Assembly (NCBI GenBank): GCA_008534395.1
Contig: SHMQ01000024.1
Span: 1-32,502, forward strand
Origin: Candidatus Acidulodesulfobacterium acidiphilum
Lineage (GTDB): Bacteria; SZUA-79; Acidulodesulfobacterales; Acidulodesulfobacteraceae
Reading direction: 5' to 3'
Length of the DNA: 32,502 nt
The translations under genes and the position numbers were made by a program. Under the pieces are notes generated by a model that saw nothing but the letters and a program-made list of their open reading frames with translations, ran no database searches and was not told the DNA's origin. Shown here one piece after another: positions 24,924 through 32,147 of this stretch (position 1 is its first letter; each line of letters starts with the position of its first letter).

Positions 24924-25121
24924 ATGCGCACTACAATCACGATAGACAAAGATATAATCGACGTTCTTCTAGAAGAAACACATGTAAAAAGCAAGGCCTC
25001 TGCCGTTAAAATAGCAATCGATTCTTACCTAAAAAGAAAGAAAGCGGAAAAAATAAAATCTATGAAGGGCAAGCTCGATTTCGACATGACGGCCGACGAG
25101 ATAAGGCATTATGAGAGATAA
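24924..25121 (+). CDS. VapB-type antitoxin (copy 2)
   Basis: Same 65-aa protein as at 21693. Here it is followed by an intact vapC with an 11-nt overlap, so this is the functional antitoxin of a VapBC pair. Binds its own operator through the N-terminal RTTITID strand (family knowledge) and the toxin through its tail. Confidence 0.82.
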   Translation: MRTTITIDKDIIDVLLEETHVKSKASAVKIAIDSYLKRKKAEKIKSMKGKLDFDMTADEIRHYER

Positions 25122-25518
25122 TAAAATACTGGTCGATACATCGGTCTGGATAGACTATTTTAAGGGGCAAAGCTCTTATATTGCAAACCTTATGGACGTT
25201 ATTATTACTGAAAATAATATATATGTTCCGAGAGTCGTAATTGCTGAACTTATGCAGGGTTGCAAATCGGAAAAAGAAGTATCGATAATAGAAGAGTTTT
25301 TGGATGCATTTTTTATAATAGACAGTTCCCAAAACACTTGGACAAAAGCGGGCAAATTATCGTTTTTAATGAAAAAGCGCGGTAAAACCGTAAATTTAAT
25401 CGACTGTTATATAGCCGTTATCGCTAATGAGAATGACTGCAAAGTTTTAACGCTCGATAAACATTTCAATGATATAAAAAACTTTTTAAAAATTAAAGTG
25501 GACGGAATAAAGCGGTAA
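25111..25518 (+). CDS. VapC-type PIN-domain ribonuclease toxin
   Basis: 135 aa. PIN acidic residues are visible: Asp in ILVDTSVWIDYF (residue about 9), Glu in VVIAELMQG (about 46), Asp in VNLIDCYIA (about 98) and Asp in LTLDKHF (about 117). VapC toxins cleave tRNA or rRNA with Mg2+. Overlaps vapB by 11 nt. The first 50 bases are duplicated at 21880. A dispersed repeat follows 35 nt after the stop. Confidence 0.9.
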   Translation: MRDNKILVDTSVWIDYFKGQSSYIANLMDVIITENNIYVPRVVIAELMQGCKSEKEVSIIEEFLDAFFIIDSSQNTWTKAGKLSFLMKKRGKTVNLIDCYIAVIANENDCKVLTLDKHFNDIKNFLKIKVDGIKR

Positions 25519-25553
25519 TAAATTTTATAAATTAAACGGAATTATATTAGATA

Positions 25554-25628
25554 ACAATAATGGTGTCCAACAATAATGGTGTCAGATTTATTTATTCTAT
25601 TACTCCCGCCTGCGTTTGACGGTTTTAT
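25554..25628 (+). repeat. Dispersed repeat with tail, double core
   Basis: AATAATGGTGTCCAACAATAATGG then TGTCAGATTTATTTATTC and tail TACTCCCGCCTGCGTTTGAC. Together with the promoter below it accounts for the 310-nt gap 25519-25828. Confidence 0.8.
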
Positions 25629-25657
25629 TAAATTTTATTCCTATTATTAAATTGCAT

Positions 25658-25698
25658 TTGACTTTATATAGACCATACTATATACTGGTCTATATAAA
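25658..25698 (+). promoter_or_regulatory. Promoter with overlapping 13-bp inverted-repeat operator
   Basis: TTGACT at 25658-25663, 17-nt spacer, TATACT at 25681-25686 make a good sigma-70 promoter. Perfect inverted arms TTTATATAGACCA (25663-25675) and TGGTCTATATAAA (25686-25698) lie over it, so a bound dimer would block RNA polymerase. This is the expected design for autoregulation of the Phd/PIN operon that starts at 25829, leaving a leader of about 135 nt. Confidence 0.6.
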
Positions 25699-25828
25699 TA
25701 ATGAATAGTCAAATATACATTAGAAGATAATATCAACAGTCTATTGTCTCTGATATTTTAATTATCGAGAAATAAATTATAAGATAAATAATATAAATAA
25801 GATAATAAAAAACTCAGGAGGGATTATG

Positions 25829-26071
25829 ATGAAAATAAGAATCGGAGCCTATGAAGCTAAAACCAAACTTCCTATGATATTGCGCAATGTTAAAGACGGA
25901 CAGTCATATACTATAACTAACAGGGGAGAAGAGGTGGCTGAGTTAACGCCCAGCCTAAATATGAATAAAAAAAACAAAGACCTTGCCGTTGAAAAAATCA
26001 AGGCTCTTATGCTGGACAATCCCGTCAAAGGAGTTAATATAAAAGATATAATTTCCGAGAGCAGACCATGA
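25829..26071 (+). CDS. Phd/YefM-type antitoxin
   Basis: 80 aa. ATG 25829 is preferred to the ATG at 25826 because AGGAGGG (25816-25822) is then 6 nt away. MKIRIGAYEAKTKLPMILRN and YTITNRGEEVAELTP are the Phd fold (strand-helix-helix-strand with the NRG..VA.L motif); the tail DNPVKGVNIKDIISESRP would bind the toxin. Overlaps the PIN gene as ATGA. Likely represses its own operator upstream. Confidence 0.85.
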   Translation: MKIRIGAYEAKTKLPMILRNVKDGQSYTITNRGEEVAELTPSLNMNKKNKDLAVEKIKALMLDNPVKGVNIKDIISESRP

Positions 26072-26487
26072 GGTTCGTGCTCGATAATTCCGTTACTATG
26101 AGATGGTTTTTCGGAGACGGAAAACCTGATGAACTAAATTATGCAAAAAACGTACTTGAATCTATGAAGAATGCTGCTGCTATAGTGCCTGCTATATGGG
26201 GACTGGAAGTGTCAAACGTTATCGCTAAGGCGGAATCTAAAGGATTAGTGACGGAGGCAAGAAGTACAGTATTTCTTGAAACATTAAAAGAACTGGATAT
26301 CGAAGCAGACTTTCATGCCCACTTACGTTCGCTTGACGATATTCTTAATTTGGCAAGACGCTACGGATTATCTTCTTACGATGCTTCTTATCTTGAATTG
26401 GCTTTGCGGGAGAATCTTCCTTTGGCTACATTAGACGAATATTTAATTAAGTCTGCCGAAAAAGCCGGAATTAAAATTTATTATTGA
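26068..26487 (+). CDS. PIN-domain toxin (VapC-like)
   Basis: 139 aa. Acidic site: Asp in RFVLDNSVTMRWFF, Glu in WGLEVSNVI, Asp in LSSYDASYLELA, Asp in LATLDEYL. This subgroup is typically paired with Phd-type antitoxins. ATG overlaps the antitoxin stop. No damage seen; likely an active endoribonuclease toxin. Confidence 0.88.
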   Translation: MRFVLDNSVTMRWFFGDGKPDELNYAKNVLESMKNAAAIVPAIWGLEVSNVIAKAESKGLVTEARSTVFLETLKELDIEADFHAHLRSLDDILNLARRYGLSSYDASYLELALRENLPLATLDEYLIKSAEKAGIKIYY

Positions 26488-26564
26488 TATTTTTTAAATT
26501 TTATTTTTATAATATAATTTAATATGTTGTTTGTCAGAGATTTGCCCCCCTTATATTTAATCTC

Positions 26565-26593
26565 TTGACATTTAAACTGTTCGGCTATAAAAT
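26565..26593 (+). promoter_or_regulatory. Sigma-70 promoter for the second Phd/PIN pair
   Basis: TTGACA (26565-26570, perfect), 17-nt spacer, TAAAAT (26588-26593). ATG of the antitoxin is at 26644. Confidence 0.6.
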
Positions 26594-26607
26594 AAAAATA
26601 AATAATA

Positions 26608-26619
26608 CTGTCTAGACAG
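26608..26619. promoter_or_regulatory. 12-bp palindromic operator candidate
   Basis: CTGTCTAGACAG, a perfect palindrome 15 nt after the -10 box, in the right place for autorepression by the Phd-type antitoxin. Confidence 0.5.
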
Positions 26620-26643
26620 ACTGGATTACAATGGAGTTTTAAA

Positions 26644-26895
26644 ATGAATAGAAAATGGCAGCTGCAAGAAGCAAAAAATAAATTCAGCAATTTAGTTGAA
26701 ATTGCTAAGAACGAAGGGCCGCAACTTATTACAAAAAACGGTAAAGATGCCGCGGTTATTCTTTCTATAGACGAGTATAAAAAATTAGTAAAACCGAAAA
26801 CTAATCTTATTGAATTTATTCAGCAGTCCCCTCTTAAGGGTATTAAAATAGATACTTCAAGAAATAAATCACATTCAAGAAATTTTGATATTTAA
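26644..26895 (+). CDS. Phd/YefM-type antitoxin
   Basis: 83 aa: MNRKWQLQEAKNKFSNLVE, then GPQLITKNGKDAAVILSIDE and YKKLV, a textbook Phd/YefM fold. C-terminal QSPLKGIKIDTSRNKSHSRN binds toxin in this family. GGAG (26634) precedes the ATG. PIN toxin follows after 17 nt. Confidence 0.9.
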   Translation: MNRKWQLQEAKNKFSNLVEIAKNEGPQLITKNGKDAAVILSIDEYKKLVKPKTNLIEFIQQSPLKGIKIDTSRNKSHSRNFDI

Positions 26896-26912
26896 AAATA
26901 ATATCTAAAAAT

Positions 26913-27338
26913 ATGGGCTATTTATTGGATACTTGCGTAATATCGGAAATCGCAAAGCCTAAACCAAATAAAGACGTAATACTGTGGTTAAAGGAAAATG
27001 ACGAAGATAATTTTTATCTATCAGTTCTTACCTTCGGCGAATTGTATAAAGGTATATCGAAACTCCGTGATTCAAAGAAGAAAGAACTTCTTTGCGATTG
27101 GGTTGAAAATGAATTAAAAAATAGATTTAAAAATAAAATCTTAGATATCAATTTCATTATCGCCGAAATATGGGGTAATATAGAGGGGAAAGCCGAGTCA
27201 AACGGCATAGTATTGCCTTCCATTGACGCTCTCATTGCTTCTACCGGTATTGCTTATGATTTAACGGTCGTTACCAGAAATACTTCAGATATGGAAAGAA
27301 CAGGGGTTAAACTGCTAAATCCCTGGGTTTCAGTTTAA
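26913..27338 (+). CDS. FitB/VapC-like PIN-domain toxin
   Basis: 141 aa: GYLLDTCVISEIAKPKPN (first Asp), LSVLTFGELYKGI (Glu), PSIDALIASTGIAYDL (Asp), VVTRNTSDMERTG. The LLDTNV-SE--KP start and TRN..D end are those of the FitB-like group, whose partner is a Phd/YefM antitoxin as here. Intact. A dispersed repeat begins right after the stop. Confidence 0.9.
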   Translation: MGYLLDTCVISEIAKPKPNKDVILWLKENDEDNFYLSVLTFGELYKGISKLRDSKKKELLCDWVENELKNRFKNKILDINFIIAEIWGNIEGKAESNGIVLPSIDALIASTGIAYDLTVVTRNTSDMERTGVKLLNPWVSV

Positions 27339-27339
27339 A

Positions 27340-27430
27340 AATAATGCTGACGGATTTATTTCACTCTGGCGGGCATAAAAGCTTCGCTTTTATAAACGCC
27401 CGCCTCCGTATCATTACTCCCGCCTGCGTT
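27340..27430 (+). repeat. Dispersed repeat with hairpin and tail
   Basis: AATAATGCTGACGGATTTAT core, then a nested hairpin (outer arms GGCGGGC at 27368-27374 and GCCCGCC at 27398-27404; inner ATAAAAG/CTTTTAT around TTCG) and tail CTCCCGCCTGCGTTTTAT. Same layout as 23362-23465. Sits between convergent genes and may serve as a bidirectional terminator. Confidence 0.75.
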
Positions 27431-28693
27431 TTATATCGGGATATAGACGGAAACAGTAGTGCCGCGGTTTTTTGCCGACGATATATCTATAAAACCGCCG
27501 TGTTCGTGCATTATTTTCTGGCTTACGGCAAGACCGAGACCGGTTCCTTTTTCTTTTGTTGTAAAGAACGGAACAAATATATTATTCATATCGTTTTTGC
27601 TTATTCCGCAGCCGTCGTCGATAAATTCTATTTTTATAAATTTCGGGTTATTTCTGGTATAGTCTATCTTAGTTATAATTTTTATTTTTCCTGCGGTATT
27701 GCCGACATATCCCCATCTTTTTTTTATACTTTTTATACTTTTTATGTTTTTCATACTTTCCGTACTTTTATAATTTGCGGCCTTTGCCGCCTCTGAAGCT
27801 TTTGCCGCATTTACGGCGTCAACGGAATTTTTAAGCAGATTTAAAAATACCTGGATAAGCGCATTTTCGGAAGCGTATATTTCAGGAAGGCTCGGATCGA
27901 ATTCCTTTATAACTTCTATATTTTTCGCGGAAAATTCCGCCTGTTCCATAATTGTTATTTCGTTAATTATTTTATTGATATTCACTGCGGAAATTTTTGT
28001 TTTATGCTTTTTAGACAGTGCAAGTAGTTCTTCTATGAGATTATTGATTCTTTCGGATTCTTTTATGATAATTTCCAGGAAATTATTTAAATCCGAGCCG
28101 TTAAATCCGTTAAACCCGTCAGAGCCGTTAAATCCGTTAAACCCGTCAGAGCCGTTAAGCTCATTGAATCCTTTAACTCCATTGGACTTAGAGGCGCCGA
28201 ATTTTTTCCTCAAATAAGCCGCCGAAGCTTTAATTCCGCCGAGAGGATTTTTGATTTCGTGCGCCATTTCTGCAATGAAACGGGATAAGTCTTCAATCTT
28301 TTCTTCGCTCTTGATATTATTGTCCATTTCTTTAAATCTCGTAATATCTTTTAAAGAAACCAAAATATACGGCTTATCGCCGTCTGTAATTTTAGATATT
28401 TCAAGTATTACGTATTTTGCTATATTGTGTATATTATTTATATTAAGGTATTTATTTTGAAATTTATATTCAAATTCGATAAAACCTTCTCCCGTCTGCA
28501 TAACATTTTTTACTTTTTCTTCTATGTATGCGTTGTTATTGAAAAAACGACCTAGGGTTATGCCGTTTAAGAATCTGTCCGAATATCCGGTAAGTTCCTG
28601 AGCCGGCAAGTTCAAAAATTTTAAAACGAGGTTTTCGTCGAATAAAATAACGGAGTAGTTTAAATTATTAAGTATTAAGCTGTTTATGCCCAT
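27431..28693 (-). CDS. PAS-domain sensor histidine kinase, NtrB-like
   Basis: 420 aa, no membrane segment, so a cytoplasmic sensor. PAS domain about 10-115 (NLNYSVILFDENLVLKFLN, ELTGYSDRFL). HisKA with H-box MAHEIKNPLGGIKASAAYL (phospho-His about 145). ATPase: N-box FLNLLKNSVDAV, G1 DDGCGI, F-box VPFFTTKEKGTGLGLAV, and GTTVSVYIP at the end. This layout is that of NtrB/GlnL and related atoC-type kinases, but no response regulator lies next to it. Two low-complexity insertions interrupt it: a Gly/Asn/Phe repeat between the two DHp helices and a Lys/Ser/Ala stretch after the N-box. Confidence 0.9.
   Translation of the reverse strand: MGINSLILNNLNYSVILFDENLVLKFLNLPAQELTGYSDRFLNGITLGRFFNNNAYIEEKVKNVMQTGEGFIEFEYKFQNKYLNINNIHNIAKYVILEISKITDGDKPYILVSLKDITRFKEMDNNIKSEEKIEDLSRFIAEMAHEIKNPLGGIKASAAYLRKKFGASKSNGVKGFNELNGSDGFNGFNGSDGFNGFNGSDLNNFLEIIIKESERINNLIEELLALSKKHKTKISAVNINKIINEITIMEQAEFSAKNIEVIKEFDPSLPEIYASENALIQVFLNLLKNSVDAVNAAKASEAAKAANYKSTESMKNIKSIKSIKKRWGYVGNTAGKIKIITKIDYTRNNPKFIKIEFIDDGCGISKNDMNNIFVPFFTTKEKGTGLGLAVSQKIMHEHGGFIDISSAKNRGTTVSVYIPI
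28095..28148. repeat. 27-bp tandem repeat inside the kinase gene
   Basis: Two exact 27-bp units (28095-28121, 28122-28148) plus ten bases of a third. On the coding strand each unit encodes DGFNGFNGS, giving an in-frame nine-residue repeat in the loop of the dimerisation domain. Length may vary by slippage. Confidence 0.85.
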
Positions 28694-28890
28694 TTTTAAT
28701 ATTATAAAATTTATACTATAAAAAATAAAAATTCATTTAGATATTTTCTATGTTTCTATTTCTATATTATAATATTATAATTAGATTTATTGTAATATCT
28801 GTTATAATTTCTGTTTATGAAAATTTTATAGAATTCAGATTAATATTTTTATTATAACATTTTTTTATAGCATTAATTCCACGTTTTAAT

Positions 28891-28922
28891 AAAGCAAATA
28901 AATAAATACATCCCCTTTATTG
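28891..28922 (-). repeat. Dispersed repeat, inverted orientation
   Basis: GCAAATAAATAAATACATCC followed by CCTTTATTG; reverse complement of the family core. With the promoter below it is the only thing I can name in the 359-nt gap 28694-29052, which is otherwise plain AT-rich sequence between divergent genes. Confidence 0.65.
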
Positions 28923-28938
28923 AAAGAATTTGGATTGA

Positions 28939-28967
28939 TTGATAGGCGAGAGCTTTGAATCTATACT
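28939..28967 (+). promoter_or_regulatory. Sigma-70 promoter for the YdcF-like gene
   Basis: TTGATA (28939-28944), 17-nt spacer, TATACT (28962-28967), each five of six to consensus. Leader of about 80 nt to ATG 29053. Confidence 0.55.
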
Positions 28968-29052
28968 AATTTTATTCGGAAGCACAGGATTAGAAATAAC
29001 GTATTGTACTCTTAAATAAAAAGTTATAACGGTTATAAAGAAGAGGAAGTAA

Positions 29053-29883
29053 ATGTTTTTCATTAAAAAACTTATAGAATCTATATTATTTCCGCCAGGG
29101 ATTATAATTTTTGCGTTTTTGCTTCTAACCTTGCTTTCTTTTGCGATTTCAAAGAGAAAAAATATTAAACCCGCAGAGTCCGCAGGACGCATATTTTTAT
29201 TGATACCTTTAATTTCTCTAATTTCGGCAACCTGCATTTATCTGCTTTCTATACAGCCTGTTTCTAATATGCTGTTAATTCCTTTAGAAACAAGCTATCC
29301 GGTGCCGTCGTCTAAAATAATCAAAAAGCCGTCGGCTATAGTCGTTCTTTCTTCCGGCGCTTATAACAGGCATACTCTTGGCGGCGATACGTTCAACAGG
29401 CTTTATGAAGGCTTTAAATTATACAAAAAATACCATGTTCCTATAATAGTTTCAGGCGGCCGGGCTACTTCTACATTTTCCTTGGCAAAAGCAATGAAAA
29501 ACGTTCTTGTTTCTATCGGAGTAGGTAAGCGTTACGTTATAACCGAAGATAAAAGCGACGATACATACCAGAACGCCCGGTATGTTTTAAAAATTTGCGA
29601 AAAAAAGGATTTTAAACGGATTATTCTCGTCACTTCGGCTTATCATATGCCTAGGGCTATGCTTTTGTTTAATTGGGTCAAACATATAAAGAAAAATAAA
29701 AATAAAACCAATAGGTTTAAAACTATCAAAATTAAAATCATCCCGTATCCAGCGGATTTTAAAACCGATATGCATTATAATATCTACGGCTATTTCCCGC
29801 AGTTAGGCTATCTTTTGACATCTTCGGAAGCCCTGCACGAATATATCGGATATGTTTATTATTACATTAAAGAAAAGATGTGA
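29053..29883 (+). CDS. YdcF/ElyC-type DUF218 membrane protein
   Basis: 276 aa. Two N-terminal membrane segments (about 13-33 LFPPGIIIFAFLLLTLLSF and 47-68 FLLIPLISLISATCIYLL), then a DUF218 domain facing the periplasm: AIVVLSSGAYN, GGDTFNRLYEGFKLYKK, PIIVSGGRAT, TEDKSDDTYQNARYVLKI, RIILVTSAYHMPRAM, ending EALHEYIGYVYYYIKEK. ElyC-like proteins affect envelope (peptidoglycan or enterobacterial antigen) metabolism; exact reaction unknown. AGAGGAAG before ATG 29053. It looks like a housekeeping gene surrounded by the toxin-antitoxin island. Confidence 0.85.
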   Translation: MFFIKKLIESILFPPGIIIFAFLLLTLLSFAISKRKNIKPAESAGRIFLLIPLISLISATCIYLLSIQPVSNMLLIPLETSYPVPSSKIIKKPSAIVVLSSGAYNRHTLGGDTFNRLYEGFKLYKKYHVPIIVSGGRATSTFSLAKAMKNVLVSIGVGKRYVITEDKSDDTYQNARYVLKICEKKDFKRIILVTSAYHMPRAMLLFNWVKHIKKNKNKTNRFKTIKIKIIPYPADFKTDMHYNIYGYFPQLGYLLTSSEALHEYIGYVYYYIKEKM

Positions 29884-29946
29884 ATAAATTATAAAAAATG
29901 GCGTTTGATTGCGACTAAGACATAGAAGAAGGCTTGGCCATATGAT

Positions 29947-30352
29947 ATGAACGAAGAACTTGTAAACCGTTACATAATGAAAGCCGATAATGATTTAAAA
30001 ACTGCCAAAGATGAATTGGAAACAGATAAACCGGCTACCGATACCGTCTTACCGTCTGTTTTCATGCTCAGCAGTGCGTTGAAAAATATTTAAAAGCATA
30101 TCTGGTTTTTAAAGGGAAAGAAATATTAAAATCGTTAAAAAGTCACAATATAGAATTTTTAATCGTCGCATGTAGAAATATAGATAATTCGTTCAATTAT
30201 TTAATCGAAATCAATTCGCACGAATTGACGATTACGCTATTGAATTAAGATATCCTGACGATTTTTATATGCCGTCCGTGGAAGAGTCCAATCAAGCAAT
30301 TGCTACTGCGGAAAAAGTGAGAGAATTTATTCTAGAAAAATTCAGTCATTAA
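29947..30352 (+). pseudogene. HEPN-domain gene, frameshifted
   Basis: Starts MNEELVNRYIMKADNDLKTA, KDELETDKPATDTV, then an 8-bp tandem duplication (TACCGTCT at 30042-30049 and 30050-30057) shifts the frame. The correct continuation is VCFHAQQCVEKYLKAYLVFK, GKEI..., the hallmark of HEPN (FHAQQ..EK.LKA.L). A second shift near 30225 is followed by YAIELRYPDDFYMPS, VEESNQAIATAEKVREF and ILEKFSH-stop. No MNT partner is left beside it. The last nine codons are shared with the PIN gene at 30890 (see repeat entries). Confidence 0.8.
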
Positions 30353-30372
30353 ATAAATCCATCCCCTTTATT
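30322..30372. repeat. 51-bp repeat across a gene 3' end, copy A
   Basis: Matches 31261-31311 at 49 of 51 bases: it covers the last codons EFILEKFSH, the TAA, and an inverted dispersed-repeat core (AAATAAATCCATCCCCTTTA). Confidence 0.85.
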
Positions 30373-30427
30373 CATTATAATCCAGAATTAAAATTTTCTA
30401 TCGGCAATTTTGAGGGATGAATACGAA

Positions 30428-30456
30428 TTGACTTTTGCATATAAAAAATATACACT
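30428..30456 (+). promoter_or_regulatory. Possible promoter of the third Phd/PIN pair
   Basis: TTGACT (30428-30433), 17-nt spacer, TACACT (30451-30456), followed by a run of TATA-rich imperfect dyads (30458-30540) that may hold operators. Moderate match. Confidence 0.35.
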
Positions 30457-30587
30457 ATAAGGTATATAATATATCCTACTATAATATATATATGTGTGTT
30501 ATATACTTATAATACGCTTTATATTAATATAATAGTGATATACAAAGAAAATACAGGTAATACTGATGAAACGGAGGCATATAAAAT

Positions 30588-30872
30588 ATGAAATTTATAA
30601 CAAGCAAAGAATTAAGGAATAATCCGTCAAAATTATGGGAATCCGGGGCAGGCGGCGAGACCGTAGTAACCGTTAACGGAAAGCCTAAAGCAATAGTAAT
30701 AGAGTTGGACGGCGACGATGTAGAAGAACAGCTTAAATCGATAAGAAGGGCAAAAGCGGAATCTGCATTAGACAAATTAAGGCTCTATTCCATTCAAAAA
30801 GGTTTAAATAAACTTACCGATAAAGAAATTTTAACCGAAATTGAAAAAACAAGGAAAGAAAACCTCAAATAA
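30588..30872 (+). CDS. Phd/YefM-type antitoxin
   Basis: 94 aa: MKFITSKELRNNPSKLWESG, ETVVTVNGKPKAIVIELDGD, followed by a helical tail (SIRRAKAESALDKLRLYSIQ, then TDKEILTEIEKTRKEN). The T.NGKP.A..I motif is that of Phd-type antitoxins. Strong CGGAGG ribosome site before the ATG. PIN toxin follows after 17 nt. Confidence 0.85.
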   Translation: MKFITSKELRNNPSKLWESGAGGETVVTVNGKPKAIVIELDGDDVEEQLKSIRRAKAESALDKLRLYSIQKGLNKLTDKEILTEIEKTRKENLK

Positions 30873-30889
30873 AATAAAGCAAAAAATAA

Positions 30890-31291
30890 ATGGATATAGT
30901 TATCGACACGAACGTCATTGTTTCCGGCGTGATTAATCCCGACGGTTTTCCCGCAAAAATTTTAAATATGGTTATAAACGGAAAATTGACGATTAACGCC
31001 GATTCAAGAATTATTGACGAGTATAATAGAGTATTAAGAAGCCGAAAATTTTCATTTCCAGAAGTATATATTATTCCTTTATTAAATTATATTTCGTCCG
31101 AATTCAAACCGGTATTGCCGGACAACCCATACCAGTTGGCTCTCAAAGACCCTTCAGACCGTCCTTTCGTCGAGGTATCCCTTTATAAAGATATCCCGTT
31201 AATAACCGGCAACGGAAAACATTTTGAAAATATTAAAAACTTACGGCTTTATAACCCCAAAGAATTTATTCTAGAAAAATTTAGTCATTAA
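30890..31291 (+). CDS. PIN-domain toxin (COG1569 type)
   Basis: 133 aa: MDIVIDTNVIVSGVINPDGF (first Asp), SRIIDEYNRVLRSRKF (Glu), KDPSDRPFVEVSLYKDIPLI (Asp cluster), TGNGKHF, and ending NPKEFILEKFSH. These are the features of the PIN_3-like putative toxins. Its last nine codons and stop lie in a 51-bp repeat shared with the HEPN pseudogene upstream. Otherwise intact. Confidence 0.87.
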   Translation: MDIVIDTNVIVSGVINPDGFPAKILNMVINGKLTINADSRIIDEYNRVLRSRKFSFPEVYIIPLLNYISSEFKPVLPDNPYQLALKDPSDRPFVEVSLYKDIPLITGNGKHFENIKNLRLYNPKEFILEKFSH

Positions 31292-31311
31292 ATAAATCCG
31301 TCCCCTTTATT
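31261..31311. repeat. 51-bp repeat across a gene 3' end, copy B
   Basis: Partner of 30322-30372. Downstream the inverted core is partly duplicated (TCCCCTTTATTGGTCCCCTTTA), to about 31325. Confidence 0.85.
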
Positions 31312-31333
31312 GGTCCCCTTTATTGCAGAACAA

Positions 31334-32110
31334 TTAAATTTCTATTTGTTTAATATATTCTAAAAATAATTTTATTTTTTTGGCTTCTGCCGGACTAAAT
31401 AAAAAGGGTTCGACGTCTTTCGCAAGTTCGTTAAAATCTACGGAAGTTAAATCTTTAATAAATCTGTCTTTTAAATCGGCTGAGGTTTTAATGTCTAATT
31501 TTTTATATAAATAATCATAATTAGATTTAGTTTTTTGAAGCAAAAAAATAATATCCCAGAAATATCTGCCCTTAGCTCTCTTGCGGTTTAAAGACGCATA
31601 AATTTTCTGAGACAATAGTATATCTAAAGGAGTTGTTGAAATTTCGGTAAAAACGTCGAATTTATTAATTATTTTTCTTTCAGTTTTATAATTAAAATTT
31701 TGAAGCTCGGTATATACCTGAATTATTATTTTTTCTTTTAGTAGCATAGAAATCTTGTTGTCGAATAATATTTTAGGAACTTTTATATAGCATCTGTAAG
31801 CTCCTTTAAAAACATTTTTTGTTTCAGTCGAATATCCTTCTAATTCCAAGCCTTTTTTAATTTTTTCGCTTAAAAGCGTAAACTCCGCCTGCGTTAAACT
31901 AAAATTGTCGAAGTCTAAATCTTCTGAAAATCTTGAATTATTGTAAATTATTCTTAAAGACGTGACGCCCATAAACGATAATTTATCGCCGGTATTGGAA
32001 TTAAAAATTATATCTAATATTTTATATTGCAGGTATTCGCGCATAATGTTCTTTTTAAAATGTCGCAAATTATGCGGATAATAGCTTTCCAACCGTTCTA
32101 AACTAATCAT
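31334..32110 (-). CDS. abiEii: AbiEii-type nucleotidyltransferase toxin
   Basis: 258 aa. Active-site region GDKLSFMGVTSLRIIYNNSR then FSEDLDFD, the G-T.LR...R.S.DLDF motif of AbiEii/DUF1814 nucleotidyltransferases, toxins of type IV AbiE systems that add nucleotides to tRNA ends and cause phage abortive infection in characterised members. C-terminal part: PLDILLSQKIYASLNRKRAK, GRYFWDIIFLL. Usually preceded by the antitoxin/regulator AbiEi; on this strand the space upstream holds only repeats and a CopG-type gene, so the partner is missing or different. Confidence 0.82.
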   Translation of the reverse strand: MISLERLESYYPHNLRHFKKNIMREYLQYKILDIIFNSNTGDKLSFMGVTSLRIIYNNSRFSEDLDFDNFSLTQAEFTLLSEKIKKGLELEGYSTETKNVFKGAYRCYIKVPKILFDNKISMLLKEKIIIQVYTELQNFNYKTERKIINKFDVFTEISTTPLDILLSQKIYASLNRKRAKGRYFWDIIFLLQKTKSNYDYLYKKLDIKTSADLKDRFIKDLTSVDFNELAKDVEPFLFSPAEAKKIKLFLEYIKQIEI

Positions 32111-32147
32111 TACGAATAAACTATAAACCAGTAAAAATAAAAATTAA

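Larger units (their letters stand above)
24126..25160 (+). repeat. 1035-bp direct repeat, copy 2
   Basis: Partner of 20895-21929; the copy with intact flanking genes (HEPN 5' part and complete vapC), so it is probably the parental one. Confidence 0.9.

Noticed and set aside
18949-27430. CRISPR array from the regularly recurring repeat core
   Set aside because: Copies are hundreds to thousands of bases apart with genes between them, lengths differ, and no uniform spacers or cas genes are present.
27344-27796. 150-aa plus-strand reading frame
   Set aside because: It is antisense to the histidine kinase C-terminal domain and starts in a repeat; composition (Phe/Tyr/Cys rich) is that of a shadow frame.
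31334-32110. Complete AbiE phage-defence system
   Set aside because: No AbiEi-like gene is found on either side; only the AbiEii component is visible.
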